Assembly: GCA_027493055.1 (NCBI GenBank) | Contig: JAPUDO010000102.1 | Coordinates: 1 to 64,000 of the forward strand | Direction: 5' to 3' | DNA length: 64,000 nt | From: Niabella sp. | GTDB taxonomy: Bacteria; Bacteroidota; Bacteroidia; Chitinophagales; Chitinophagaceae | Part shown: one piece after another, positions 52,715 through 61,542 of the stretch | How the letters are laid out: the number at the start of each line of letters is the position of its first letter | Position numbering within the stretch: position 1 is the stretch's first letter | Program-made: the position numbers and the translations under genes | Notes under the pieces: model-generated | Databases searched by the model: none | Told to the model about the DNA's origin: nothing | Seen by the model: only the letters and a program-made list of their open reading frames with translations

Positions 52715-53764
52715 ATGAACAGGAAAGAATATTTTAAAAAATACCTGGAGGGCACTGCCTCCGATACAGAAAAGGAGCTGGTTGCCGCATGGGTTACCGG
52801 GCTGATAGCACGTGCAGGCACCGGCAATGCTACCAAAGAAGAACAATACATTGTAGAGAAATGGCTGAACCAGGAAAGCAAAACCAGCCCGGATATGGAA
52901 GAAGTTGAAAAGAGAAAAACAGAAACCCTGTCATTACTGGATCAGGAATATCTTTCTGTGCCCAAACGGAAAAAACACACTGTACTTTACAGGTATGCAG
53001 CCGCAGCTATTCTTTTTGCTTTTGGCATTGGTATGTATTTTCTCTATCAGCCTAAACAGGAGAAGAGCGATATAGCTAAGCTTCATTTTCCTGCGGCAGA
53101 TAGCATTAAAAACAGCAGGATGGTGTACCATACCGGCTCCGGCAGCCCGGTGAAAAAAATACAATTACCCGATAGCAGCTATATTTACCTGAACGCTAAT
53201 ACTATACTCTCGGTAGACTCGGGTAAGTTTAATATTCATAGCCGGGATGTGGTGCTTGACAAAGGAGAGGCTTTTTTCCAGGTAGCAAAAAACAGTTCCC
53301 AAAAATTCACGGTTCAGTTTGGGGCGCTGCAACTGGAAGTACACGGCACCAGCTTTAACATAGAAAACTATACACATACCCATGAAAAAAGGGTATTTGT
53401 AAAAACAGGAAAAGTGGTTATAAAAAGCGCAGAAGGGCTTGCTGCTACATTAACGGCTGGGGAAACATATATTTACCACACGCTTACAAAAAAATATATT
53501 GTTAAGCAGGAAGATAACTTTGATGTATCACAGTGGATCAGCGGAAAGCTGGTATTTGCCGGTGCGGGGTTAGATGAAATAAAACAAAAACTGAAGGATC
53601 GCTTTGAAATAAGCATCGAAATAGAAAACAACGCTTTGCCCCCAACAATGCAATTAAACGCTACTTTTGACAAGGAGGATACTTACAATAAAGTAGCAAA
53701 GGTTATTGCCGGTATATACGGAGCACAGTACAGGATTGACAACAGGAGGATCATTTTTTATTAA
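52715..53764 (+). CDS. FecR-family anti-sigma factor
   Basis: A 349-residue inner-membrane anti-sigma/signal-transducing protein. The start at 52715 (MNRKEYFKKYLEGTASDTEK) is preferred to one 6 codons upstream because GAAGG precedes it at a good distance. An N-terminal cytosolic sigma-binding region is followed by one membrane helix (YAAAAILFAFGIGMYFLY, about 102-119). The periplasmic FecR domain (KKIQLPDSSYIYLNANTILS; LDKGEAFFQVAKNSSQKFTV) and the C-terminal secretin/TonB-like lobe (LKDRFEISIEIENNALPPTM) complete it. The TonB receptor gene follows 34 bases later. Confidence 0.9.
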   Translation: MNRKEYFKKYLEGTASDTEKELVAAWVTGLIARAGTGNATKEEQYIVEKWLNQESKTSPDMEEVEKRKTETLSLLDQEYLSVPKRKKHTVLYRYAAAAILFAFGIGMYFLYQPKQEKSDIAKLHFPAADSIKNSRMVYHTGSGSPVKKIQLPDSSYIYLNANTILSVDSGKFNIHSRDVVLDKGEAFFQVAKNSSQKFTVQFGALQLEVHGTSFNIENYTHTHEKRVFVKTGKVVIKSAEGLAATLTAGETYIYHTLTKKYIVKQEDNFDVSQWISGKLVFAGAGLDEIKQKLKDRFEISIEIENNALPPTMQLNATFDKEDTYNKVAKVIAGIYGAQYRIDNRRIIFY

Positions 53765-53798
53765 CTATTATACCGGGGAAGATAATTGGGAATAACCA

Positions 53799-56700
53799 GT
53801 GAATTTGGCGATACGGATACTTATTTATAGCATACTGCTGATGGCAACCTGCAAAAGGCTGTCAGCCCAATATGCTATTCAATATCCCGGGGAACCGCTT
53901 GTGCAAAGGCTGGAAAGAATTTCAAAAGATTTTAATATTATTATTGCTTACGATCTGCTGCAGCTAAAAGGTATTGCTGCACAAAAAACCGAACTGCAGA
54001 CCGCCAACATTGAACCAGCTTTAAAACTTTCATTAGAAAAGACCGGCTTCAGGTATCAGAAACAGGGCGCTATACATTATTACATTGTACCGGTGCCTAA
54101 AGGTAATATCACGGGTGTGGTTATAGATGCTGAAGAAGGAACGCCCCTGGAGGCAGTATCCATAGAAACAGGCAAAGGCGTATTTGTCAGCTCCTCCAAA
54201 GGAGCTTTTAATATTTCCCTGGAGGAAGGCGTTTATGATATTGTACTAAGCGCCATTGGATATGAAACAAAGCAAATTCCTTCTATCAAAGTGCAAAGAG
54301 GCAGCGCCTTGTACTTAAGCCTGACACTTCAAAAAAGACCCGTCAGCTTAAACCCTGTTAATGTAGTTTCTTCTGTTGCAACAGAAAATATACGAGCCCA
54401 TTACATCAGGCAAAAACAAGCTGGAGTAGTAACAGACGGACTATCTGCACCACAGGTGGAGACGATACCGGATAAGCCTTTATCACAAATAATAAAACGG
54501 ATAAATGGAGTCAGCCTCATTGGCAATACGGTAGGAATAAGAGGTTTGAGCGAACGGTATAGCCAGGTTCTGGTTGACGGCATTGCCCTGCCATCCTGTG
54601 GATTGAATAAAAGAGGCCTTGCCCTTGATATTTTTCCCAAAGAGCTTGTTCGGGAAATGATCCTTACAAAAACAGCCGCTGCCGATGCGCCCGCAGAGTT
54701 TAGCGGCGGACAGATCCATATTCATTCGTTAAGCATCCCGGATCGCAGCTTTACTTCTTTTGCATTGGAAACCGGAGGCAACAGCCAATCCGCATTTAAA
54801 AACTTTCAATGGCTGGGTAATAAAGGAAAGCTCGACTGGCTGGGCATAGATGATGGCACGCGTAAAAAACCGGCAAATATCAAATCATGGCAATGGTATA
54901 ATGATGTACCGCTGCCACCGCCCAATGATCCTAGTGGTGTACGTACTCTTATTCCGGGAGAACCCGCACCCTACCATTCTTTAAATGCTATTGACCAAAG
55001 CAAAACCATTCCTGCAGAGGGCCTTGTTCCTTCGCAGGGTATGGCATTGCCTGATTTCAATTTAAACTTTTCGCTGGGAAGGTCTTATGTTGTAAAAGAT
55101 AGCGTTACATTAGGATTTGTGGCAGGCACTTCTGTTTACAGGCGCCGTGCCCTGGCACATCTTAATAACCGGCGAAGAGCCCCTGCTGATTTCCAGACGG
55201 ATCCAGCAAAGTCTGGCACTATAGGAGAAGGGACCTCCTTCCAGCTGCTTTCCGGCACAGGAACCCTATTCAACATAGGGTTAAAAACATCCACATTCAA
55301 TATAACATTTAAAAATATCTTCAGCACACAGCTTAAAGATAATTTCAGCACAGCCATCCGCAGCTATCAGAACAAAGGACAGACCCGGCACTTCAAAGAA
55401 CTGTTCCAGGAGCCTGAGCAGTATTTTTTACAACAACACAAACTGGAAGTACAGAAAACCTTTGCAAACGGAATGGGCATTGACTATTTTTTATCATTTA
55501 CCAATACCGTACAAAAACTTTCCGACAGAAGGTATCTTCAGTATTTTCTTACATCAGGAACCGGCGCAGCTGCTGTCTACAATACGCCTAATATCCTGTA
55601 CAACTGGAAACAGAACAGCGATTCAAATGTTGTGGATAACCGAACCTGGATGGATGGTGCTGAAAAAAATTATACATCAGGCCTCTCCTTCTCCAAACGA
55701 GTGCTTTTTTCAAAAAATTTTGGAGGTAATATTAAAGCCGGATGGACGGGAACCCTTCGTTACAAAACCCTTTCAGCACTACGCCTTCTACCTTATACAA
55801 ATGCTAATGCGGCATTAACCGGCCAGTATGATCAATTGCTGGATCCCGCAGCAGGCAGCCCTGTTTTTTACTGGGCAGAAAATACAAATGGCAATATCTA
55901 CTCGGGCAAAATGAATAACCAGGCTTTTTATTTACTGGCTGATCAGACTTTCCGGAAACGGTTCCGGCTTTTCTATGGAATAAGAGCTATGTATTATGAT
56001 ATGCAAAACGATCAGAGAACTTTTTTAAGACGAAGGTATAACGGTACCATCCCGCCACAATACCATAATGGCATCACCGGTGAAAAAAACTGGTACTGGC
56101 AACCATCTGGTAATATGGTTTACAGCGTCAGTAATAAGATGAATATAAGAGCTGCTTTTGCCAAAACAGTACTGCAACCGGATTTCAGGGAGCTTTCTTA
56201 TTTCGGACTGTATGAATATGAGCTGGACGGAAACATTGGCGGCAGACAATTACGCACTACGAAAGTGGATAATTACGATCTCCGTTGGGAGTGGTATCCC
56301 TCACTCCGGGAAAACATATCTCTTTCTTTTTTTCATAAAAGGTTAAAAGACCCTGTAGAACTGGTACAGGCCGGGGCGTTTCCAACAGCTTACGGTTATA
56401 TCAACCAACACGCGGCACAAACATCAGGCATTGAGCTGGAAGCCCGGAAATCCTTACAGTTCCTGTCGCCCCAAAGTTTTTTAAAATATCTAACCGTGCA
56501 TGCCAATTATACTGTCAATTGGTCTAAAGTAGAAGTAATGAGCTTTCCCACATTGGCCAACGGTGAATTTACACAAAGCAGAATGCCCAACCAGGACAGG
56601 CCATTGTTCAACCAGGCGCCATGGGCTGCTAATGCAGGGCTTTTATATAACGGTAAAAAAACGGGGCTTTCCATATTCTATAATAAAAGCGGGCCTAAAA

Positions 56701-56999
56701 CTTACATTACTCATATCAATCCTAATCTTGTTGAGTATGAGAACGGAGCAGATCAGCTGGATCTGAATTTTTATGTAAAATGCATAAAGGATAAAGGCCG
56801 TATTACGTTCAATGCACTGAACCTGCTGAACCCGTGGCGTATTTATTATACCAATAGCAAAGCATACACATCAGGAAATACCGGTAGCTGGCAGCTCACG
56901 AACGGTTCTGTAGGATATAACGCAAAAGATGGAGATACCGTCACTTTCAAGATACGGCAGGGAATAAATGCAAACATCGGTATAACGCTGGCGCTATAA
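53799..56999 (+). CDS. TonB-dependent receptor with STN domain
   Basis: A 1066-residue outer-membrane receptor from a GTG at 53799. After the signal peptide comes an STN/secretin-like signalling domain (residues about 25-105; LERISKDFNIIIAYDLLQLK). A carboxypeptidase-D-like insert follows (GNITGVVIDAEEGTPLEAVS). The plug domain (LSQIIKRINGVSLIGNTVGI, GLSERYSQVLVDG) leads to a long barrel ending NANIGITLAL. The STN domain links ligand occupancy to FecR and the ECF factor, giving a cell-surface signalling transporter. No SusD partner is present and the substrate is unknown. Confidence 0.92.
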   Translation: MNLAIRILIYSILLMATCKRLSAQYAIQYPGEPLVQRLERISKDFNIIIAYDLLQLKGIAAQKTELQTANIEPALKLSLEKTGFRYQKQGAIHYYIVPVPKGNITGVVIDAEEGTPLEAVSIETGKGVFVSSSKGAFNISLEEGVYDIVLSAIGYETKQIPSIKVQRGSALYLSLTLQKRPVSLNPVNVVSSVATENIRAHYIRQKQAGVVTDGLSAPQVETIPDKPLSQIIKRINGVSLIGNTVGIRGLSERYSQVLVDGIALPSCGLNKRGLALDIFPKELVREMILTKTAAADAPAEFSGGQIHIHSLSIPDRSFTSFALETGGNSQSAFKNFQWLGNKGKLDWLGIDDGTRKKPANIKSWQWYNDVPLPPPNDPSGVRTLIPGEPAPYHSLNAIDQSKTIPAEGLVPSQGMALPDFNLNFSLGRSYVVKDSVTLGFVAGTSVYRRRALAHLNNRRRAPADFQTDPAKSGTIGEGTSFQLLSGTGTLFNIGLKTSTFNITFKNIFSTQLKDNFSTAIRSYQNKGQTRHFKELFQEPEQYFLQQHKLEVQKTFANGMGIDYFLSFTNTVQKLSDRRYLQYFLTSGTGAAAVYNTPNILYNWKQNSDSNVVDNRTWMDGAEKNYTSGLSFSKRVLFSKNFGGNIKAGWTGTLRYKTLSALRLLPYTNANAALTGQYDQLLDPAAGSPVFYWAENTNGNIYSGKMNNQAFYLLADQTFRKRFRLFYGIRAMYYDMQNDQRTFLRRRYNGTIPPQYHNGITGEKNWYWQPSGNMVYSVSNKMNIRAAFAKTVLQPDFRELSYFGLYEYELDGNIGGRQLRTTKVDNYDLRWEWYPSLRENISLSFFHKRLKDPVELVQAGAFPTAYGYINQHAAQTSGIELEARKSLQFLSPQSFLKYLTVHANYTVNWSKVEVMSFPTLANGEFTQSRMPNQDRPLFNQAPWAANAGLLYNGKKTGLSIFYNKSGPKTYITHINPNLVEYENGADQLDLNFYVKCIKDKGRITFNALNLLNPWRIYYTNSKAYTSGNTGSWQLTNGSVGYNAKDGDTVTFKIRQGINANIGITLAL

Positions 57000-57066
57000 A
57001 AAATACTGATTTAAATGGGGGACAATTACTGTTTCCTGGCCGATTAATAAACAAAACACAAACGCT

Positions 57067-57570
57067 ATGTACTTAAAAAGAAAACGGCTGTCAGATATCG
57101 GCCTCTTATTATCGATCCTCATTTTGCTAAGCTCCTGTTCTGCCGGCAGCAAGCACATTGAAGAAGCTCCAATAACTCAAACCTTACCTACCGAAAGCCT
57201 TGAAACAATATATGGTTGTACCAATGTATCGTTCCTGTTATCAATAACAGCCACAACCTATTCCGATTATTTTATTTTGATAAATAACCAGGAAGGGTTT
57301 AACCGGCTCCATTTAAATCCTTCCTGTTCCCCTGAAATTGATTTTAATAAGTACTCCCTGCTCATCGGTACAAAAGGACTAAACCGGGGCTGCTCTTCAA
57401 TTGACTACCAATTGAAAAAAATAACAACAGGAACAAAAGACAGCCTGTTTCTTAATGTAACATTTCAATTAAATGACGCAACGGTTGCGCCCAATGTAAC
57501 CTGGAACGTGTTAATGCCCCGGCAACCCGAAGGCATACCGGTGAAAGTAAATTTTGAAATGAAAGAATAA
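57067..57570 (+). CDS. Putative lipoprotein downstream of the TonB receptor
   Basis: A 167-residue lipoprotein (signal LSDIGLLLSILILLSSCSAG, Cys at about 24). The mature part has three further Cys (YGCTNVS, NPSCSPE, RGCSSID) and a beta-rich C-terminus. I recognise no family, but the size and fold resemble small lipoproteins that follow TonB receptors. It starts 67 bases after the receptor stop and probably belongs to the same regulon. Confidence 0.7.
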   Translation: MYLKRKRLSDIGLLLSILILLSSCSAGSKHIEEAPITQTLPTESLETIYGCTNVSFLLSITATTYSDYFILINNQEGFNRLHLNPSCSPEIDFNKYSLLIGTKGLNRGCSSIDYQLKKITTGTKDSLFLNVTFQLNDATVAPNVTWNVLMPRQPEGIPVKVNFEMKE

Positions 57571-57754
57571 CGATTTGTTTGTTATTCTTCCGCGTCAGGT
57601 TGCTCTTATACACTACCTGTCATCCCCATAGGCTTTAAACTCATCAATAGCAATTCCGGAGGTTCCAAAATATTGTAGCGCCTTTTTAAAAAATTTAAGT
57701 ACATTTGTGATACTATAATGTTAGTTAATATTTAAAACGGACATTACTGCTATC
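57571..57754 (+). other. Intergenic region holding the hipB promoter
   Basis: A spacer of 184 bases. The only clear element is the -7 box described separately; the first part looks featureless. Confidence 0.4.
57700..57707 (+). promoter_or_regulatory. Candidate -7 box of the hipB gene
   Basis: TACATTTG fits TAnnTTTG and lies 47 bases before the ATG at 57755. ATACTATAATGTTAGTTAAT follows it and may hold the operator. Confidence 0.45.
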
Positions 57755-58063
57755 ATGATATCACTTATATCGCCGTCCAAAGCCCAGCAAACAATAACCC
57801 GCAACATTCGCGAAAAGCGATTGTCCATGGAGCTTACCCAGGAAGGCCTGGCTGTACGGTCTGGTGTTCCACTGCCAACACTAAGAAAGTTTGAGCAAAA
57901 GGGAATTATCTCTTTAGAGGGCTTATTAAAGCTATTGCAGGTTCTTGGTGGAATGGACGTGTTTATTGATGCACTTAAACCTTCCCAATCAGGTTATGCA
58001 TCTATAGACGAAGTGTTAAAAGGGGATAGTAGCATAAACCGAAAAAGAGGGCGTAAAAAATGA
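57755..58063 (+). CDS. HipB-like XRE antitoxin
   Basis: A 102-residue helix-turn-helix protein: NIREKRLSMELTQEGLAVRS and GVPLPTLRKFEQKGIISLEG form the XRE domain, and the C-terminal tail is Lys/Arg-rich (INRKRGRKK). It resembles HipB, the DNA-binding antitoxin that represses its operon and neutralises the HipA kinase. The stop overlaps the start of the hipA remnant (ATGATG), as in intact hipBA operons. Its toxin partner is truncated, so it is probably an orphan. Confidence 0.82.
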   Translation: MISLISPSKAQQTITRNIREKRLSMELTQEGLAVRSGVPLPTLRKFEQKGIISLEGLLKLLQVLGGMDVFIDALKPSQSGYASIDEVLKGDSSINRKRGRKK

Positions 58064-58669
58064 TGAACCCTGTTACCGAAATAAAAGTTGGATTGGATTT
58101 CGGTTCCGGAGTTCAACCTGTTGGGCGTTTAGCTACGCGAGACCATAAGGTTTATTTTGAGTATGGCAATGAGTTCTTACAAAGCGGGCTTGAAATTTCG
58201 CCGGTTCGCCTGCCTTTGCAAAAAGGTGTTATAGAATGACTTTAGAGCGCCTTCACTGGATTATGAAGATTTGCTCAATTTAACAGGTGCGCTAACGAAA
58301 GATATTCGTGAGATTGAGAAAATGTATCGCTTAGCCGTTTTCAATGTACTGGCACACAACAGAGATGATCACTCAAAAAACTTTAGCTTTTTGATGAATG
58401 AATTGGGCGAATGGAAATTATCTCCTGCCTACGACATTACATTTTCAAGTGGGCCGGGTGGGGAACAAAGCACCAAGGTAATGGGGGAAGGAAAAAATCC
58501 AACAACAAAGCATCTTGCGAAACTGGGCGTTGATGCAAAACTGCCAAAAGGATTAGTGGAAAATATCATCGGTCAAACTCAATATGCATTAAGTAAGTTT
58601 GTGTCCTTAGCAAAAGCGTTCGGAATAGACAAAGAGAATTTGCACTTGATTAACCAAACCATGCAATAG
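58060..58669 (+). pseudogene. hipA kinase gene with large internal deletion
   Basis: The start at 58060 gives NPVTEIKVGLDFGSGVQPVG, the HipA N-terminus. The frame stops at 58239 after about 59 residues. The next frame resumes with SLDYEDLLNLTGALTKDIRE, the C-terminal kinase lobe, including the catalytic-loop segment FNVLAHNRDDHSKNFSFLM and LSPAYDITFSSGPG. About 200 residues between them are missing. The result is inactive; an intact HipA would be about 400 residues or more. Confidence 0.8.
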
Positions 58670-58798
58670 CTCTCCGGCTCCATTTTTCTATCACAAAATC
58701 CCAATACTTGTTTCATAGTGGAGCCTGCATGGCATTTTGTACACATCGCCTGTAATTTTAATCCTCCTAGATGCTTGCTCTTATACGATAATGACATT

Positions 58799-59344
58799 TT
58801 AAATAGACCAAAATGTATCTAAGGCGATATAGTTGTAGTTGCATATGGACTTAATGTTGTTTTTTGTCATATCCTGCATTGTTATGGAAAAGAACCCGCT
58901 TAGCTGCTCTATGGAGTTAAAAATTTTATTGGTAAATTTTCTTTTGTAATGTTGCCACACTTTTTCAGCGGGATTTAATTCAGGGCTATACGGAGGGAGA
59001 AACACCAGGGTTATATTGTTGGGGATAACCAGGGATTTGGCTTTATGGAAGGCACCATTGTCCAGTACTATTATCTTATATTCATCAGGCTCGTGCATGG
59101 CAAACTCATTAAGAAATAATTGAAAATTGGTTGCATTGCAGCTAGGCATCTCCAAGAGCATTTGACTGCCCGTAATTTGAGAAAAAGCACCAAAAAGATA
59201 AGTGTACCGGAACACTTGTTGAAAAGAACAAACCGGTTGTACCCCTTTAGCGGTTAAGCCCCTGCCGTATTTGGTATGTAATCCAAACCGGCTTTCGTCC
59301 TGAAAATAAAGATTAATACTTCCATAGCAGATGGGGGACCGCAT
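58799..59344 (-). CDS. IS630 transposase, catalytic part (orfB)
   Basis: A 181-residue DDE_3 catalytic domain. The triad is visible: Asp in YFQDESRFGLHTKYG, Asp in KIIVLDNGAFHKAK, and Glu in LPPYSPELNPAEKVWQHY. The ORF begins at an ATG at 59344, but its frame is continuous upstream. On the minus strand it can be entered from orfA by a -1 slip at AAAAAAC (within TTTTAAAAAAAC), reading NFIKEIAEKAMRSPI. The stop codon TAA lies inside the terminal repeat. The product is probably an OrfAB fusion. Confidence 0.88.
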   Translation of the reverse strand: MRSPICYGSINLYFQDESRFGLHTKYGRGLTAKGVQPVCSFQQVFRYTYLFGAFSQITGSQMLLEMPSCNATNFQLFLNEFAMHEPDEYKIIVLDNGAFHKAKSLVIPNNITLVFLPPYSPELNPAEKVWQHYKRKFTNKIFNSIEQLSGFFSITMQDMTKNNIKSICNYNYIALDTFWSI

Positions 59345-59355
59345 TGCTTTTTCTG

Positions 59356-59868
59356 CTATTTCTTTGATGAAGTTTTTTTAAAAGCGGCAACAGCCTGTTC
59401 GTCCTTTTTTACATGGCTTTTGCGTGCTACCTTTACTTTCGAACCGAAATGTCGCATGGCGTATTTTAATACCGTATTGTACTTCACTTCTTTCTTAAAT
59501 TCCTGTTCGATCCATTGCTGTAGTTCTATGTACCCCGCCAATCCATTTTTGGGATCTTTGAGCTTTTGTTCTATTTGTCGGTGCTCTTCTATAGTAAATA
59601 CAGAGGGTTTTCCCGCTTTACCTTTGCGACCGTTGTGAACCATGGCCTCCATCCCCCCGTTTTTATATGCTGTACGCCAATTGTGTATGCTTTGGCTGCT
59701 CACACCAACATTATCCATCAGATCTCTTTTTGAAATCCCTTCTTCTCCCGCCTTTTTCATCTCTATCAGCATTTTGATACGGGGGGCTATCATGGCCGAA
59801 GAGGATTTCAGTGCTGACTTAAGCGCTCTTATTGTTTCTGTAACAGGAATATATAATGCGTAGGACAT
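59356..59868 (-). CDS. IS630 helix-turn-helix part (orfA)
   Basis: A 170-residue DNA-binding part of the transposase. GISKRDLMDNVGVSSQSIHN with WRTAYKNGGMEAMVHNGRKG is the paired helix-turn-helix typical of IS630 and Tc1-like transposases, and a second segment (EEHRQIEQKLKDPKNGLAGY) follows. It ends FKKTSSKK, with the slippery A-run just before the stop. Full transposase would come from the frameshift into orfB; the short form may be a regulator. Confidence 0.85.
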   Translation of the reverse strand: MSYALYIPVTETIRALKSALKSSSAMIAPRIKMLIEMKKAGEEGISKRDLMDNVGVSSQSIHNWRTAYKNGGMEAMVHNGRKGKAGKPSVFTIEEHRQIEQKLKDPKNGLAGYIELQQWIEQEFKKEVKYNTVLKYAMRHFGSKVKVARKSHVKKDEQAVAAFKKTSSKK

Positions 59869-60115
59869 ATTAATGACTTATACTTTAGACCAATTATACA
59901 ACAAAAAAACCAATATCCAAAATATTGGTCTAATTAATTATTCATTATCGTATAATATATCATCATAGGATCTATCATTCCGATGAACATCCTATTGCAT
60001 GGACACCTCTTTGGTTTGTTATTTTTTGTAAGAAGCCACATGTTCTCCCTTGGGGAGGTGGCCACCACAGGCTGACGGAGGGGATAGATTAGTGTCAGAG
60101 TAACTGTAATCCCTT

Positions 60116-61315
60116 TTAATACAAAAAGCCAAACAGCCATAACGGTATTTTATTCCCAAAACCACCGTATTCTATATTGTCTGATGCGATATACGCGTTT
60201 TCCAGGTGCTGAATTTGTTTGCCTGTTTTTGATTTTCCGCCAATTTCAACAATATACGTTTCATTAATCAGAAAATCACCCTGGTCCGTGTAGTTAACTT
60301 CGTTCCTGTAACCTAACTGGTTAACAAAAAATGTTTCTCTTATATTGCCGGTATTTGTATTCCCTTGTCCTAACAAAAACGTAAGATTGCTGTTTTCCAG
60401 GTATATTTTTGACGGCTTCTGTAATTTGCTGATGCCCTTCGCGCTTTTATACAGATTCTTTGTCAGCCCTATTTCATCCAGATACTGCAGGTACAGTAAA
60501 AGTGTTGTCCTGTTGATGCCTATTTTTTCACTCAGTTTACTTACATTGGGAATAAAAGGAACCGATTCGGAAATGGCCACTAATAATTGTTTAACTCTAT
60601 GAATGTATGATAACGCTACATTTCGCAGTAATGGCAATTCTATTTCGAGCATCATATTTACTACCCCGCCTAAACGCACCAGGTATAAATCCGGCTCTTC
60701 GCGGTAAAAAGGATAATATCCGCTTTGCAGGTAGTTTTCAAAATATTGGAACGGTTTAATGTGCGCAAGAACATTTTCAACAATATGAGTATGGTTTTCC
60801 AATATTTCCGGGAGCGTATATTTTTCAGGTTTTGTTCCGGTTTCCACAGCTATATATTCCCTGAAAGAAAATCCCTGCATAGTATATACTACAGCCCTCC
60901 TGCTCAAATCGGCTCTTGCATTCAGAATTTCAAGCAGGGATGAACCCGTAAATACAATTTTCAGATCGGGATAATCGTCATAAATATTTTTAAGTTCCTG
61001 CACCCATCCCTCGTATTTATGTACCTCATCTAAAAATAAATATTTCCCACCCTTTTGGCTGAAATCCCTGGCTAAATCCGACAACGACCGGTTGTTGAAC
61101 CATATAGAGTCAAGGCTCACATACAAAGTACGGTTTAACTCATGTGAAAGATGCAGTTTAATATATTGCAGCAAAAGTGTTGTTTTTCCAATTCCCCTTG
61201 CTCCTTTTATACCTGTTAAACGAGCGTTCCAATTAATTTCCTGCATTGCAGAGCGTACAAAACCCGTATCTGCATACTTTAATCTTTGCCTGAATTGTTC
61301 TATTAAATTATCCAT
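60116..61315 (-). CDS. AAA-family ATPase with DUF4143 C-terminus
   Basis: A 399-residue ATPase of the AAA_14/DUF4143 type. Walker A: TGIKGARGIGKTTLLLQYIK. Walker B: KGGKYLFLDEVHKYEGWVQE. Then the sensor segment LKIVFTGSSLLEILNARADL with SRR and the conserved GFSFREY. The C-terminal DUF4143 half includes a winged-helix-like KLSEKIGINRTTLLLYLQYL and a PD-(D/E)xK-like end (LINETYIVEIGGKSKTGKQI). The start at 61315 (MDNLIEQFRQRLKYA) is preferred over one 30 codons upstream that reads through AT-rich sequence. Often found near mobile or TA genes; function not known. Confidence 0.85.
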   Translation of the reverse strand: MDNLIEQFRQRLKYADTGFVRSAMQEINWNARLTGIKGARGIGKTTLLLQYIKLHLSHELNRTLYVSLDSIWFNNRSLSDLARDFSQKGGKYLFLDEVHKYEGWVQELKNIYDDYPDLKIVFTGSSLLEILNARADLSRRAVVYTMQGFSFREYIAVETGTKPEKYTLPEILENHTHIVENVLAHIKPFQYFENYLQSGYYPFYREEPDLYLVRLGGVVNMMLEIELPLLRNVALSYIHRVKQLLVAISESVPFIPNVSKLSEKIGINRTTLLLYLQYLDEIGLTKNLYKSAKGISKLQKPSKIYLENSNLTFLLGQGNTNTGNIRETFFVNQLGYRNEVNYTDQGDFLINETYIVEIGGKSKTGKQIQHLENAYIASDNIEYGGFGNKIPLWLFGFLY

Positions 61316-61376
61316 TTTGCCAGGTTCAATAAACAAATTATACCAATTTTGTTCATTCTGATAAACAAAAAAACAT

Positions 61377-61403
61377 GAGCCGAATAAGCTGGTTATTCGG
61401 CTC
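61377..61403. terminator. Perfect inverted repeat between AAA ATPase and mnmG
   Basis: GAGCCGAATAA pairs with TTATTCGGCTC around GCTGG. It lies upstream of the ATPase start and downstream of mnmG. It may be a regulatory palindrome or bidirectional terminator for mnmG. Confidence 0.4.
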
Positions 61404-61447
61404 ATATTTTAATCATATTTGAGCCAAATATCTATTATAATCAGCTC

Positions 61448-61537
61448 ATGACACCCTATAACTGGCAACAAAAAGACTGGCCTCAATTCAGGTTCTCGCT
61501 CCGGGAAACAGAGAGCGAGTTGTTCCTGTTCTCCTAA
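61448..61537 (+). pseudogene. Remnant of a Fic-family protein N-terminus (DUF4172)
   Basis: A 29-codon frame reads TPYNWQQKDWPQFRFSLRET and ends FLFS. It matches the DUF4172 head of Fic-domain proteins (usually YNWQQxDWPxFxY). The rest of the gene is missing, as mnmG begins at once on the other strand. It is a small trace of a lost Fic gene. Confidence 0.6.
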
Positions 61538-61542
61538 CCAAT

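Larger units (their letters stand above)
58784..59952 (-). mobile_element. IS630-family insertion sequence
   Basis: An element of about 1.17 kb flanked by TA at each end, the IS630 target duplication. Its ends are inverted repeats: TTATACGATAATGA at 58781 and its complement at 59955, extending over about 34 bases (about 29 matching, ending with TAGACCAA). Two overlapping-phase ORFs (orfA 59356-59868, orfB 58799-59344) are arranged for a -1 frameshift. It lies just downstream of the broken hipA gene. Confidence 0.85.
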
